A stretch of 64,000 bases of DNA, taken from an uncultured Eubacteriales bacterium (GTDB taxonomy: Bacteria; Bacillota; Clostridia; Oscillospirales; Oscillospiraceae). The stretch lies in assembly GCA_900544705.1 (NCBI GenBank), contig UQWH01000001.1, forward strand, positions 1 to 64,000, in the 5' to 3' direction. Shown piece by piece: positions 45,282-54,402 of this stretch. Numbering within the stretch: the stretch's first letter is position 1; every line of letters starts with the position of its first letter. Below the pieces are notes generated by a model. The model was not told where the DNA came from. It saw nothing but the letters and a program-made list of their open reading frames with translations, and did not search any database. The position numbers and the translations under genes were made by a program.

Positions 45282-47354
45282 TCAGTCGCCGATGGCATCG
45301 GTGCGGTAGATGAACTTCACCTGACCGTCCATGTCCTCGGAGATGCCTGCGAAGCTGCGGTAGTTCTTCGACACGTCTGCGATCGCCTTCACGCGCTCGA
45401 GCAGGCCGTCGAGATCGTTATCGACCAGATCGACCAGCTTCTGCACGCCCTTTTCGTTGAATTCCTTCAGGCCGTCGGACAGCTGCATCGCACCGTCGCG
45501 GAGCTGCGTCACGCCGCTGACCAGCGCGGGCGCGCCATTCTTCATGGTCAGGATGCCGCTGTAGAGCTCCTGCGCGCCGCTGGCTGCGGAGGCCACGCCC
45601 GCGGTGTAATCGCGCAGGCCGGTGTAGAAGGTGTGGTAGCTGTCGAGCTGACCCTTCAGGGCGCTGATGCTCGCCGCACCGGACTTCGCCTGCTCCAGCG
45701 CCGCCGTGATCTTCGCCTGTACCTCGGCGGAATTCATGGTTTCGTCGATCTTTTCCTGACGGGTCTTTTCCACATTCTGCGCGATGAGCGCCTTGACCTT
45801 TTCGGTCTGCATCTGCTGGGCGACCAGCGCGTCGATGGTGCCGTCCTTTTCGGCCTTGGTCACCAGTGCGTCGATGGTGCCGTCGGTTTCGGCCTGCGCG
45901 ACCAGCGCGTCGACCTTGGCATCGACCTGTGCCTTGATCTCTTCGCTGCCGTTATAAATATCCTCGGTGATGCCCATGGCCTGCAGGACCTGCGCAAGCA
46001 CCTGCTTGCGGTAGCCCGCGACGACCTGCTCGCGATAGGCCGCAAGGACCTCTTCCTTGACACCTGCCTGCACGGCCTGCGTCACACCCGCAGTGATCTC
46101 ATCCATCTTGGCGTCGACCGCCGCCGTGACGGTGGCAAGCGCCGTCTGGTAAGCCGTCTGGTAGACGTTCGTCTCATCGAGCTGCGCGAGGACGCCGTTG
46201 AGGACGTCGGGGTAGTTGTCGATCGTGAGCTGCGGGACGGTCAGGCCGGCCTCGGCCAGCTTCCCGTCCGCCATGGACAGAAGCGACTGGAACACCTGCG
46301 CGGAGCCGGCATTCAGCTCTGCGGAGTGGCTGTCCAGCTCGTTCAGGCCGCCGGAGAGCTGCTGCGCGCCCGCTGCAAGGCGGTTGATGCCGGAAACCAG
46401 CGTCTGGGAGCTTTCCAGCAGCGTGCACAGGCCGTCATACAGGGCGGACGAGCCGTCGAGCAGCTGCTGCATCCCGCTCGTCAGGTCGCCGAGGGAGGCC
46501 TTGAGATCGTCCGCGGAGTTCAGCTTCGCGGAGTCGAGTTCGTTGAACACCTCGTTCGTCGCAATGGTGACGGTATTCATCATGGAGAAGTTCTTCACAT
46601 CCGCCGTGATCTCGATGTGATTCGGAAGCTCCAGCGTGTCGCGGTCGATGCCGAGGCTCTCCTGCATCCCGGGCAGGGCGAAGCCGGCGACGATGTAGCG
46701 GCTGCCGTCGTTGATGAGCTTGCCGTTGGAGACCTCCACATTGGAGAAGGTGTCCGTGTCGAGCAGCATACCGGTCAGCATGGCGAAGGGGACGCAGATC
46801 TTTTCCTGCTTTCCGTTCACGGTCACGGTTTCATACTGGTTGTTCTGGTAGTCATAGCGGATGACGACCTTGCCGCTCTTGCCCGCCAGCTCCTCCGGCG
46901 TGACGGTCTTGCCGTCGAGCGTGTAGCTGACCTTGAGCGTCACGGGCAGCTCCTTTTCGATGTTGCCCTGATAGTAGATGTCGTTTCCGGCCGCATCCCA
47001 GACGCGGGCGTTGGAGGCGTCCATGGTGTAGCCCTCGTCACCCTTGACGTTCTCCACATTCTCCAGCTCGGAGCTGTCCGTCAGCGTGCTGCTGCCGAGG
47101 GTATTTTTGATCCAGTCGCTGACGATGATCTTCTGAACGGAGCCGTCGGCACCGGCCAGAACGTAAACCGTTTCATCCTTCTGCGGCGCTTCGGTCTCTT
47201 CTGCCGCAGAAGCGGACGTTGTCTGCGCCGGAGCGCTCAGCGGTTCCTGCTTTTTCTGCATCGCACCGCGGGCATACACCGTCGCGCCGACGCTCGTGAC
47301 ACACACCGCGGCGCACAGACCCAGCGCCAGCGGCTTTAAGAACGTTTTTTTCAT
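45282..47354 (-). CDS. secreted YhgE/Pip-like helical protein
   Basis: 690 residues with a signal peptide (MKKTFLKPLALGLCAAVCV; cleavage near VYARG). Residues ~60-270 form a beta-rich domain (LKVSYTLDGKTVTPEELAGK). From ~285 there are heptad-like repeats of the kind found in YhgE/Pip proteins (QQLLDGSSALYDGLCTLLES; GAQQLSGGLNELDSHSAELN), with a long coiled-coil section (~440-560). No membrane anchor at the C-terminus. It sits three bases after the MMPL exporter gene and is probably the extracytoplasmic partner of that pump. Precise function unknown. Confidence 0.75.
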   Translation of the reverse strand: MKKTFLKPLALGLCAAVCVTSVGATVYARGAMQKKQEPLSAPAQTTSASAAEETEAPQKDETVYVLAGADGSVQKIIVSDWIKNTLGSSTLTDSSELENVENVKGDEGYTMDASNARVWDAAGNDIYYQGNIEKELPVTLKVSYTLDGKTVTPEELAGKSGKVVIRYDYQNNQYETVTVNGKQEKICVPFAMLTGMLLDTDTFSNVEVSNGKLINDGSRYIVAGFALPGMQESLGIDRDTLELPNHIEITADVKNFSMMNTVTIATNEVFNELDSAKLNSADDLKASLGDLTSGMQQLLDGSSALYDGLCTLLESSQTLVSGINRLAAGAQQLSGGLNELDSHSAELNAGSAQVFQSLLSMADGKLAEAGLTVPQLTIDNYPDVLNGVLAQLDETNVYQTAYQTALATVTAAVDAKMDEITAGVTQAVQAGVKEEVLAAYREQVVAGYRKQVLAQVLQAMGITEDIYNGSEEIKAQVDAKVDALVAQAETDGTIDALVTKAEKDGTIDALVAQQMQTEKVKALIAQNVEKTRQEKIDETMNSAEVQAKITAALEQAKSGAASISALKGQLDSYHTFYTGLRDYTAGVASAASGAQELYSGILTMKNGAPALVSGVTQLRDGAMQLSDGLKEFNEKGVQKLVDLVDNDLDGLLERVKAIADVSKNYRSFAGISEDMDGQVKFIYRTDAIGD

Positions 47355-47357
47355 GGT

Positions 47358-49445
47358 TCACTTTCCCTCCGTAACCTTATTTTTGGATTTCATGCCCAGC
47401 GTAGTGACGCGGATGAGCGGATCGCACAGCATCAGAAGCGCCGGCAGGATGAAGATAACACAAAGCATACTGATAATTGCGCCGCGCGCCATCAGCATAC
47501 ACATGGAGCTGATGATGTCGATGTCGGAGTAGATCGCGACACCGAAGGTCGCTGCGAACAGACCCATGCCGCTGACGATGATCGACGGGATGGACGTGGC
47601 CAGCGCCGTGGTGACGGAATCGCGCTTGCTGCGGCCGAGCGCGCGCTCGGATTTATAACGGGTGGTCATTAAGATGGCGTAGTCGACCGTCGCGCCGAGC
47701 TGGATGGTGGAGATGCAGATCGGAGCGATGAACGGCAGCGACTGGCCGAGGTAATGCGGCAGGCCAAGGTTGATGAAGATGGCCAGCTCGATGACCGCGA
47801 TCAGCAGGAAGGGCAGGGAAATGCTCTTCTCGACGATCAGGATGATGACGAAGATCGCGAGGATGGAAACGGTGTTGACGACCTGGAAGTCGTGGTCAGT
47901 CGTTTCGATCATGTCCTTCATGCAGGGCGCTTCGCCGATGAGCATCCCGTTTTCGTCATACTTTTTGAGGATGGCGTTCAGGCTGTCGATCTGCTCGTTG
48001 ACCTTGTCGCTTGCGACTTTGTATTCCGAGTTGATGAGCAGCAGCTCCCAGTTCTCGCTCTTGAGGGTGCTGACCAGCCGCTCCGGCAGGATCTCCTCCG
48101 GCACGCGGGAGCCGAGGACGGATTCCAGTCCGAGGACATATTTGACGCCCTCGACCTCGTCCATCTCGTCTATCATGTTCCGCACGTCCTTGGCGGGCAG
48201 GTCGGCATTGACGAGCACCATGTGCGTCGAAGCGATGTCGAATTCCTCGGAGAGCTTGGAGTTTGCAATGACATATTCAATGTCCTCCGGGAGGCACTGA
48301 CCCATGTCGTAGTAGACCTCGTCGTTGGTCTTGTCATAGCCGTAGTAGGCCGGGTACACCAGCAGCGCGAAGATGATCAGGAAAACCGGGAACACCTTCG
48401 TCACGCCGCGGGCAAGGCCGTTCATCTTCGGCAGGATGGAGCGGTGCTTGGTTTTCTGCAAGGGCTTGTCGAGCACGAGGATCAGGGCCGGCAGCACCGT
48501 GACGCAGCCGATAACGCCCAGCAGGACGCCCTTGGCCATAACGATGCCCAAGTCCTTGCCCAGTGTGAAGGACATGAAGCACAGCGCCGCGAAGCCCGCG
48601 ATGGTCGTCACGGAGGAGCCGACCACACTCGTCAGCGTCTCGTGGATGGCGACGGCCATGGCTTCCTTGTTGTCGGCGTATTTCGTGCGCTGCTCATTGT
48701 AGCTGTGCCAGAGGAAGATGGAATAGTCCATCGTGACGGCCAACTGCAAAACTGCTGACAGCGCCTTGGTTATGTAGGAAATTTCTCCGAAGAAGTAGTT
48801 CGTGCCGAGGTTCAGGACGATCATCATGCCGATGCTGGCGAGGAACACGAAGGGGACCAGCCAGCCGTCGAGGAAGAGCATCATCGCGGCGCAGGCGCAG
48901 ACAACGGCGAGGCCGACGTAGATCGGTTCTTCCTTTTCGCACAGGTCCTTCAGGTCGGTGACCAGCGCGGACATACCGGATACGAAGCACTGCTTTCCGG
49001 CGATGGAGCGGATGGAGCGGATGGCGTCCATCGTCACGTCCTCAGAGGTCGCGGAGTCGAAGAACACGGCCATCATGGTGGAGTGGTCGGTGTTGAATTC
49101 CTTCCAGACCTTTTCGGGAAGCAGCTCCATGGGAACCGAGATGTCCGCAAGATCGTCATACCAGAGGACGGTTTCGACGTGGTTGACCTTCTCGATCTTT
49201 TCCTTGAGTGCTACCACGTCCTTCGCGGGCATATCCTCGAGAATGATGAAGGAGAAAGCGCCCTTGCCGAAGTCCTCTTTCAGGAGGTCCTGCCCGACGA
49301 CGGTATCCATGTCCGACGGCAGGTAGTCGAGCATATCATAGTTGATCCGCGTGCCCACCATGCCAAGCACGGCGGGGATCATCAGCAGCAGCGTGATGAT
49401 CAGGATCGGGACGCGGCACTTGACGACCGCTTTGGAGAATCGCAT
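47358..49445 (-). CDS. MMPL/RND-family exporter
   Basis: 695 residues, about 12 membrane helices in two halves, each preceded by a large extracytoplasmic loop. Family motifs: N-terminal AVVKCRVPILIITLLLMIP, LNLGTNYFFGEISYITKALS, VTMDYSIFLWHSYNEQRTKY and the second-half twin GATVDYAILMTTRYKSERAL. MMPL proteins use the proton gradient to export lipids, siderophores or drugs. The neighbouring secreted helical protein and small membrane protein suggest a three-part export unit. Substrate unknown. Confidence 0.88.
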   Translation of the reverse strand: MRFSKAVVKCRVPILIITLLLMIPAVLGMVGTRINYDMLDYLPSDMDTVVGQDLLKEDFGKGAFSFIILEDMPAKDVVALKEKIEKVNHVETVLWYDDLADISVPMELLPEKVWKEFNTDHSTMMAVFFDSATSEDVTMDAIRSIRSIAGKQCFVSGMSALVTDLKDLCEKEEPIYVGLAVVCACAAMMLFLDGWLVPFVFLASIGMMIVLNLGTNYFFGEISYITKALSAVLQLAVTMDYSIFLWHSYNEQRTKYADNKEAMAVAIHETLTSVVGSSVTTIAGFAALCFMSFTLGKDLGIVMAKGVLLGVIGCVTVLPALILVLDKPLQKTKHRSILPKMNGLARGVTKVFPVFLIIFALLVYPAYYGYDKTNDEVYYDMGQCLPEDIEYVIANSKLSEEFDIASTHMVLVNADLPAKDVRNMIDEMDEVEGVKYVLGLESVLGSRVPEEILPERLVSTLKSENWELLLINSEYKVASDKVNEQIDSLNAILKKYDENGMLIGEAPCMKDMIETTDHDFQVVNTVSILAIFVIILIVEKSISLPFLLIAVIELAIFINLGLPHYLGQSLPFIAPICISTIQLGATVDYAILMTTRYKSERALGRSKRDSVTTALATSIPSIIVSGMGLFAATFGVAIYSDIDIISSMCMLMARGAIISMLCVIFILPALLMLCDPLIRVTTLGMKSKNKVTEGK

Positions 49446-49451
49446 ATTCTG

Positions 49452-50045
49452 TCATTCCTCACTTTCATAGAATTCTGCGTCGATGACGTCCGGCTTCTGG
49501 TTCTTGACGATCTTCACCGCCGTGATAACGGTGCTGAGATTCAAAATTCCTTCGGCCAGCACGGTAATGCCGAGGAAGACGGTCAGTACTCTGGCGGAAT
49601 CCGTCAGCCGGAAGATCAGCACCAGACCGAGGATCGCGGCGAGGATCGCCTCCGTCAGGATCAGCCACCAGCGGCGCAGCCCGAAGCGTCTGGCATCCAC
49701 GGCGATCTGGATCTTGAACAGGCCGTCGGTCAGGATGTAGATGCCCAGCGCAACACAGATGAAATTCAGCAGGCTGTCCGGCCGCAGGAGCATCACCGCG
49801 CCGAGCAGGATCAACAGGCACCCACAGGCGAGGTCATACTGAAAGGCCAGCCGGTAGAGATCTCTGGAGAAGTAGCCGACCAGCTTGACGATGCCGAACA
49901 GGATCAGGACGATCCCGCAGGCCACGCCCAGCATGGATGCGGAAAACTCCGGAAACAGGATCAGAACCAGACCCAGAACGCACAGCACGGCGGACAGGAC
50001 AATGTAGCCGATTTTCGCCGTTTTCATTGGTGTTACGGAACGCAT
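49452..50045 (-). CDS. DUF308/HdeD-family membrane protein
   Basis: 197 residues from the ATG at 50045 (GAGGAGG upstream; the longer frame has no ribosome site). Six short hydrophobic helices in three repeated pairs (IGYIVLSAVLCVLGLVLILF; LGVACGIVLILFGIVKLVGY; LILLGAVMLLRPDSLLNFIC) as in HdeD-like proteins, some of which are linked to acid resistance. First gene of the MMPL operon; role unknown. Confidence 0.82.
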   Translation of the reverse strand: MRSVTPMKTAKIGYIVLSAVLCVLGLVLILFPEFSASMLGVACGIVLILFGIVKLVGYFSRDLYRLAFQYDLACGCLLILLGAVMLLRPDSLLNFICVALGIYILTDGLFKIQIAVDARRFGLRRWWLILTEAILAAILGLVLIFRLTDSARVLTVFLGITVLAEGILNLSTVITAVKIVKNQKPDVIDAEFYESEE

Positions 50046-50236
50046 ACCGAACGCCTCCTCTTGATTTCTGTCCCAAGTATACCCCCGGCGGCGGAATTTG
50101 AAAACGGACAATGTCTCTGCCCTGCCGAAAAATCAGGCAGGGACGGGAAGGTACCCAAAATTCAGGCAAAGTGAGGCGTTTGTCTGAATTTTGCCCCGCT
50201 TTCATTTCGTAATGCGTCAGGTGGGGACGACTGCCC

Positions 50237-50265
50237 TTGACAAAAAAGCCGAAATAGTGGATAAT
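50237..50265 (+). promoter_or_regulatory. pssA promoter
   Basis: TTGACA (50237-50242), 17 bases, GATAAT (50260-50265), 52 bases before the pssA start. Confidence 0.75.
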
Positions 50266-50317
50266 AAGGGAACATAATCTTTTGACACTGGCGCAATCTT
50301 TTGCGAGGAGATAAAAA

Positions 50318-50989
50318 ATGATTGGTTTTTATGATTACACGGTCGTGCTGACCTACCTGAGCCTGGTATCGGCCATCTGCGGCATGGGCTTTTCTATAAC
50401 AGGCCACCCCATCATCGCCACAATCTGCCTTCTGCTCTGCGGCTTCTGCGATATGTTCGACGGCAAGGTCGCCCGCACCAAGAAAAACCGCTCCGAGGAC
50501 GAAAAGTCCTTCGGCATCCAGATCGACTCCCTGTCCGACGTCGTTGCCTTCGGTGTGCTGCCGGCGGTCATCCTGCTGAACCTTTGCGCCAAAAGCTGGT
50601 ATGCCTGGGTCATCGCGGCACTGTATGTTCTGGCGGGTCTCATCCGTCTGGCCTATTTTAATGTTACCGAGGAGCTGCGCCAGAAGGAGACCGACGCCTG
50701 CCGCAAGACCTACGCCGGGCTGCCCATCACCGCCTCGGCACTGATCTTCCCGCTGTTCCACTGCGTGATGGTCGTCTACTGCCACCGCGTCTACGGCGAG
50801 ATCCTTCCTTATAAAGATATGTTCGCCGGAACGTGGCGCGGCTGGCTGCTGTGCGCCGTGGCCGTCGTGACGGGGCTGTGCTTCGTTCTGCCCTTCAAAA
50901 TCCGCAAGCCGCAGACCAAGGAAATCTTCCTGATGCTGATCGCCGGGGTTCTGATCGCCGCCGTGCTGATCCTTGCGCTAGCGCTGTGA
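50318..50989 (+). CDS. pssA: CDP-diacylglycerol-serine O-phosphatidyltransferase
   Basis: 223 residues, polytopic. The CDP-alcohol phosphatidyltransferase motif is complete: DGKVAR then GIQIDSLSD (DGxxAR...GxxxDxxxD), and the protein has six to seven helices. Sequence around CDMFDGKVARTKKNRSEDEK and the long loop agree with phosphatidylserine synthase of the Gram-positive type. It converts CDP-diacylglycerol and serine to phosphatidylserine. The lipid kinase gene follows after eight bases, so the pair handles phospholipid turnover. Confidence 0.88.
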   Translation: MIGFYDYTVVLTYLSLVSAICGMGFSITGHPIIATICLLLCGFCDMFDGKVARTKKNRSEDEKSFGIQIDSLSDVVAFGVLPAVILLNLCAKSWYAWVIAALYVLAGLIRLAYFNVTEELRQKETDACRKTYAGLPITASALIFPLFHCVMVVYCHRVYGEILPYKDMFAGTWRGWLLCAVAVVTGLCFVLPFKIRKPQTKEIFLMLIAGVLIAAVLILALAL

Positions 50990-50997
50990 GGTCCTCC

Positions 50998-51912
50998 ATG
51001 AAAAAACTGCTTCTGATCCTGAACCCCTGCTCCGGCAAAAAAAAGGCAAGCCACGCCCTTGCGGACGTGGTCAACGTCTTTAACCGCGGCGGCTACGACG
51101 TCACGGTCTACATCACCGCTGCCCGCGGCGACGCAACCAAGGTCGTGGCGCAGCGCGCGCCGGAATTTGACCTTGTAGTCTGCGCCGGCGGCGACGGCAC
51201 CTTCAACGAAACCATTTCCGGCCTGCTCGCAGGCGGCCACGATACCCCCATTGGCTATCTGCCCGCCGGAAGCACCAACGACTTTGCCTCCAGTCTGCAC
51301 CTTTCCAAGAATCTGGTCGAGGCCGCCCGCGACATCGTCGAGGGCACACCGCGCAGGCTGGACGTCGGCCGCTTCAACGACCGGTATTTTTCCTATGTCG
51401 CCTCCTTCGGCGCGTTCACGCGCGCATCCTATGCCACCTCGCAGAACGTCAAGAACGCCCTGGGTCATTTGGCTTACATTCTCAGCGGCATCAAGGAGCT
51501 GGCTTATATCCGCAGCCGCCGCCTGCGCTTCACGCTGGACGACGGCAGGGTGCTGGAGGATGAGTATATCTTCGGCGCGATCAGCAATTCCACGTCGGTC
51601 GCCGGAATTCTGACGCTCTCGGAGGATCTGGTGGACATGAACGACGGCGTGTTTGAGCTGCTGCTCGTGCGCAAGCCGGAGAATCTGCTGGAGCTGAACG
51701 ACTGCGTGCTCGCGCTGACCACGCAGGACTACCACACGCCCATGCTGACCTTCACCTCCGCGCGATCCGTTGAAATCGAAGCGCCGGAGGACATGGACTG
51801 GACGCTCGACGGCGAGCGTGAGCCGGGCAGCGCGCACTGCCGGGTGGAAAATCTGCACGACGCCATCGGCATCGTCACCCGTCCCGCGCCGTGCGCAAGA
51901 TTGGAAAAATAA
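50998..51912 (+). CDS. diacylglycerol kinase-family lipid kinase
   Basis: 304 residues from the ATG at 50998, eight bases after pssA (GAGGTCCTCC leader); longer upstream frames are out of phase with any ribosome site. MKKLLLILNPCSGKKKA opens the DAGK catalytic domain; the nucleotide loop is VVCAGGDGTFNETISGLL, followed by GYLPAGSTNDFASSL. Second family member in this window (see 4520-5392). It probably converts diacylglycerol to phosphatidic acid; the pssA neighbour supports a role in phospholipid recycling. Confidence 0.9.
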   Translation: MKKLLLILNPCSGKKKASHALADVVNVFNRGGYDVTVYITAARGDATKVVAQRAPEFDLVVCAGGDGTFNETISGLLAGGHDTPIGYLPAGSTNDFASSLHLSKNLVEAARDIVEGTPRRLDVGRFNDRYFSYVASFGAFTRASYATSQNVKNALGHLAYILSGIKELAYIRSRRLRFTLDDGRVLEDEYIFGAISNSTSVAGILTLSEDLVDMNDGVFELLLVRKPENLLELNDCVLALTTQDYHTPMLTFTSARSVEIEAPEDMDWTLDGEREPGSAHCRVENLHDAIGIVTRPAPCARLEK

Positions 51913-51914
51913 AA

Positions 51915-51966
51915 AAACTGCCGTCCCACAGGCGCGGAAATTCCGCGCCTGCAGGGCGGTTTTTTT
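51915..51966 (+). terminator. terminator after the lipid kinase
   Basis: Inner arms CAGGCGCGGAA/TTCCGCGCCTG (51929-51951) are extended by an outer imperfect stem and end in GGTTTTTTT. Confidence 0.85.
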
Positions 51967-51997
51967 GATCAATTTCTGTTTCCGGAGGAAATTATCC

Positions 51998-52399
51998 ATG
52001 AAAACACTCTGCATTCGTCTGCGCTGCGGGGACGACCTGCTCGGCGCGATTCAGGCTCTTGCCGAAAAAGAACATCTGGAGGCCGCCGTCGTGCTGTCCG
52101 CCGTTGGCTGCGTTTCCGCCGCGCGCGTGCGCGACGCGGGCGGCGTGAACCTGCGCGAGATCCGCGAGCCCTGCGAGATCGTCAGCCTGACCGGCACGGT
52201 CAGCCGCGCCCGCTGCCATCTGCACATTGCCCTGTCAAAAGAGGATCTTTCGACCGTGGGCGGCCACCTTGTGCGCGGCTGCACCGTCAACACCACCTGC
52301 GAGCTGGTGCTGGGCGTGCCGGAGGGCTGGCGCTTCGGCACGCAGGACGACCCGCAGACCGGCTATGACGAGATCGTTTTTGAGAGGATAGAGGCATGA
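51998..52399 (+). CDS. PPC/DUF296-domain DNA-binding-like protein
   Basis: 133 residues from the ATG at 51998 (CCGGAGGAAATTATCC leader; longer frame rejected). Single PPC domain: LGAIQALAEKEHLEAAVVLS, IVSLTGTVSRARCHLHIALS, GGHLVRGCTVNTTCELVL. The LHIAL...VxGGHL pattern holds the metal-site histidines. Bacterial members are trimers of unknown function, sometimes called DNA-binding because of plant AT-hook relatives. It overlaps the NUDIX gene by four bases (ATGA). Confidence 0.88.
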   Translation: MKTLCIRLRCGDDLLGAIQALAEKEHLEAAVVLSAVGCVSAARVRDAGGVNLREIREPCEIVSLTGTVSRARCHLHIALSKEDLSTVGGHLVRGCTVNTTCELVLGVPEGWRFGTQDDPQTGYDEIVFERIEA

Positions 52400-52872
52400 A
52401 AAACACCTCACTTTGCTACATTGAACAAAACGGCGCTTATCTGATGCTGCACCGCGTCAAGAAAGAGCACGACCTCAACCATGACAAATGGATCGGCATC
52501 GGCGGAAAGTTTGAGGAAAACGAGAGTCCGGAGGACTGCGTGCTGCGCGAGGTGCGCGAGGAGACCGGCCTGACGCTGACCGGCTACCGTTACTGCGGCA
52601 TCGTCACCTTCGTTTCCGACCTCTGGGAGGGCGAGTATATGCACCTGTTCCACGCAACGGGCTTCACCGGCCGCCTGCGCGAGTGCAACGAGGGCGTTCT
52701 GGAATGGGTGGCGAAGGAGGACTTTGCGAAGCTGCCGCAGTGGGAAGGCGACCGCATTTTTTTACGGCTGATGCAGGAGCATACGCCCTTCTTTTCCCTC
52801 AAGCTGCGCTATGAGGGCGAGCATCTGGCCGAAACGGTTCTGAATGGACTTGATTTTGCAGAACCTTTCTGA
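52396..52872 (+). CDS. NUDIX hydrolase (MutT/8-oxo-dGTP type)
   Basis: 158 residues. The NUDIX box is complete: GGKFEENESPEDCVLREVRE followed by ETGL, and the N-terminus NTSLCYIEQNGAYLMLHRVK is typical of bacterial MutT/8-oxo-dGTP diphosphatases. It probably sanitises oxidised nucleotides or other nucleoside diphosphate derivatives. Coupled to the PPC gene upstream. Confidence 0.9.
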   Translation: MKNTSLCYIEQNGAYLMLHRVKKEHDLNHDKWIGIGGKFEENESPEDCVLREVREETGLTLTGYRYCGIVTFVSDLWEGEYMHLFHATGFTGRLRECNEGVLEWVAKEDFAKLPQWEGDRIFLRLMQEHTPFFSLKLRYEGEHLAETVLNGLDFAEPF

Positions 52873-52878
52873 TATAAT
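52850..52878 (+). promoter_or_regulatory. promoter of the lipoprotein gene
   Basis: TTGATT (52850-52855), 17 bases, TATAAT (52873-52878). It overlaps the end of the NUDIX gene. Confidence 0.65.
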
Positions 52879-52912
52879 ATCCTTGGCAATCAATGAGAAA
52901 GGATGTCAGAAA

Positions 52913-53566
52913 ATGAAAAAAATCAAAGCGTTCAGCCTTGTTTTCGTGGTATTGGCGCTGCTTGTAAGCTTGAGCGCCTGCGGCAAGGATGATAGCAAAG
53001 CCCTGGTCGGCACATGGAAAGCAGACCTTGACGCAACCCAGATCATCGACGAGCAGTTGTCGAGCCTTGGCATGGAGGATCTCGCGTTGGAAAGCCGCTG
53101 TGTTATCACGCTCGTGCTGGAATTTGACGCGGAGCAGCATTACACCGTCCGCGCAGATGCCGCGGCGACCATGGCTTCGGTTTCGGCCTATATGGAGGAG
53201 CTGATCCCCGCCGTGACAGAACAGATGTACAAAACCGCAGAGGCCAGCGGCCTTGACCGCAGCACCTTTGATTCCGCCTTTGAAGAGCGCTACAACTGTA
53301 CGCCGGAGGAATATCTGCAGCAGCAGTTCGACGCGCAGGATCTCGCCTCCACGCTGACCGCCGGCACCACCGAGGGCAAGTACCACGCGGTGAAGGGCAA
53401 ACTCTACACCGTGGAGGAGGATCATGACGCCTTTGACGAAGAAGAGTACGACCTCTACACGCTCGACGGCGACACGCTCACCTTTACCGCCATCGACAGC
53501 TCCTTCAGCGGCCTGGACGAGGATATGGTAAAGAGTCTCCTGCCCATCGTGTTCACGCGGCAGTAA
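52913..53566 (+). CDS. hypothetical lipoprotein
   Basis: 217 residues from the ATG at 52913 (AGAAAGGATG leader), opening with a lipoprotein signal MKKIKAFSLVFVVLALLVSL and lipobox LSAC (Cys at ~23). The mature part starts DDSKALVGTWKADLD, reminiscent of calycin/lipocalin-like clostridial lipoproteins, with a helical middle (YMEELIPAVTEQMYKTAEAS) and a beta ending (YDLYTLDGDTLTFTAID). No enzyme motif seen. Likely anchored to the outer face of the membrane. Confidence 0.8.
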   Translation: MKKIKAFSLVFVVLALLVSLSACGKDDSKALVGTWKADLDATQIIDEQLSSLGMEDLALESRCVITLVLEFDAEQHYTVRADAAATMASVSAYMEELIPAVTEQMYKTAEASGLDRSTFDSAFEERYNCTPEEYLQQQFDAQDLASTLTAGTTEGKYHAVKGKLYTVEEDHDAFDEEEYDLYTLDGDTLTFTAIDSSFSGLDEDMVKSLLPIVFTRQ

Positions 53567-53603
53567 AGCTTCCGTAGGCTTTCCAAGCATCCCGGACAGA
53601 CGG

Positions 53604-53643
53604 CATCAGCCCGCACCTCAGAAGGTGCGGGCTGATGTTTTTG
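53604..53643 (+). terminator. terminator between lipoprotein and LytM genes
   Basis: CATCAGCCCGCACCT and AGGTGCGGGCTGATG form a 15-bp stem with a four-base loop followed by TTTTTG; it may serve the convergent LytM gene as well. Confidence 0.9.
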
Positions 53644-53670
53644 TACCGTTTTATTGGCGCCGGCGCGCCG

Positions 53671-54354
53671 TCAGGATGCTTTCAGAAATTCCGCCGGGTC
53701 CAGCGGGATATTATTCCGGTAGACCGCGAAATGCAGATGCGGCTCGGCCGCCGTTTCAATATTGGCCGTCTGACCGACCTTGCCCAGCGTGTCGCCGGCC
53801 TTGACCGTGTCGCCTACCTTGACCGCCACGTCCTCCGCGAGATTGGAATAATGCGTGGTGTAGCCGCCGTCGTGCCGCAGGACGACGGTCGTGCCGAGGC
53901 TCTCGTCGTCATAGACGGTGTAGACACTGCCGTCCGCCGCCGCCTTGACCGTGTCGCCCAGCGCCGCGCTCAGGTCAATGCCCTCGTGCGTGCGCCAGTC
54001 GCGGGTGGTGGCATTGTAGGCCAGAGATTCCGCCGCAAAGGGCGCGATCTGCTCGCCCTGCACGGGCGCGCTCGTCTTGAGCTTGCTTTTTGTGACACTT
54101 TCGGACGGCTGCTCACTGGGTGTGCTGCCGTCCGTTGCGGCAACGTGCGCCGTCCGGGGCAGACTCTCCCGCTGAAGCTGCGCGGAACTGCTCTCGCTGG
54201 CGGAAAGCCCCTGCTCCGCCGGCTCGCTGCTGCGGCCGCTCAGCAGAAGATAGCCCGAAACGCCCACCGCTACCGCACACAGCAGAAGCACGATATAGTA
54301 CCCCTTGTCGCGCAGAAAGCGCATGAAACCGTTGGATTTCTTGTCGTTTTGCAT
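53671..54354 (-). CDS. LytM/M23 metallopeptidase, SpoIIQ-like
   Basis: 227 residues from the ATG at 54354 (GGAGGTG upstream). One N-terminal membrane helix (YYIVLLLCAVAVGVSGYLLL), a Ser/Thr/Pro-rich linker and an M23 domain. Zinc ligands are intact in RTHEGIDLSA (HxxxD) and EPHLHFAVYR (HxH), so it may be an active endopeptidase on peptidoglycan. Size, topology and divergence from a secreted protein gene resemble SpoIIQ, which forms the engulfment channel with SpoIIIAH. A sigma-F/G-like promoter sits just upstream (54374-54402). SpoIIQ identity is inferred. Confidence 0.82.
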   Translation of the reverse strand: MQNDKKSNGFMRFLRDKGYYIVLLLCAVAVGVSGYLLLSGRSSEPAEQGLSASESSSAQLQRESLPRTAHVAATDGSTPSEQPSESVTKSKLKTSAPVQGEQIAPFAAESLAYNATTRDWRTHEGIDLSAALGDTVKAAADGSVYTVYDDESLGTTVVLRHDGGYTTHYSNLAEDVAVKVGDTVKAGDTLGKVGQTANIETAAEPHLHFAVYRNNIPLDPAEFLKAS

Positions 54355-54373
54355 AATAGCACCTCCGAGCATG

Positions 54374-54402
54374 AGTATGGACAGGAAAATTTTTCTTTAT
54401 AC
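54374..54402 (-). promoter_or_regulatory. sigma-F/G-like promoter before the LytM gene
   Basis: On the minus strand GTATA (54402-54398), 15 bases, GTCCATACT (54382-54374). The -35 matches the GYATA consensus and the -10 keeps most of GGNNANANT. It would start the mRNA just before the GGAGGTG site. Confidence 0.4.

Noticed and set aside
45633..47339. 568-residue plus-strand frame
   Set aside because: Antisense to the YhgE-like gene, which has a signal peptide and coiled-coil pattern.
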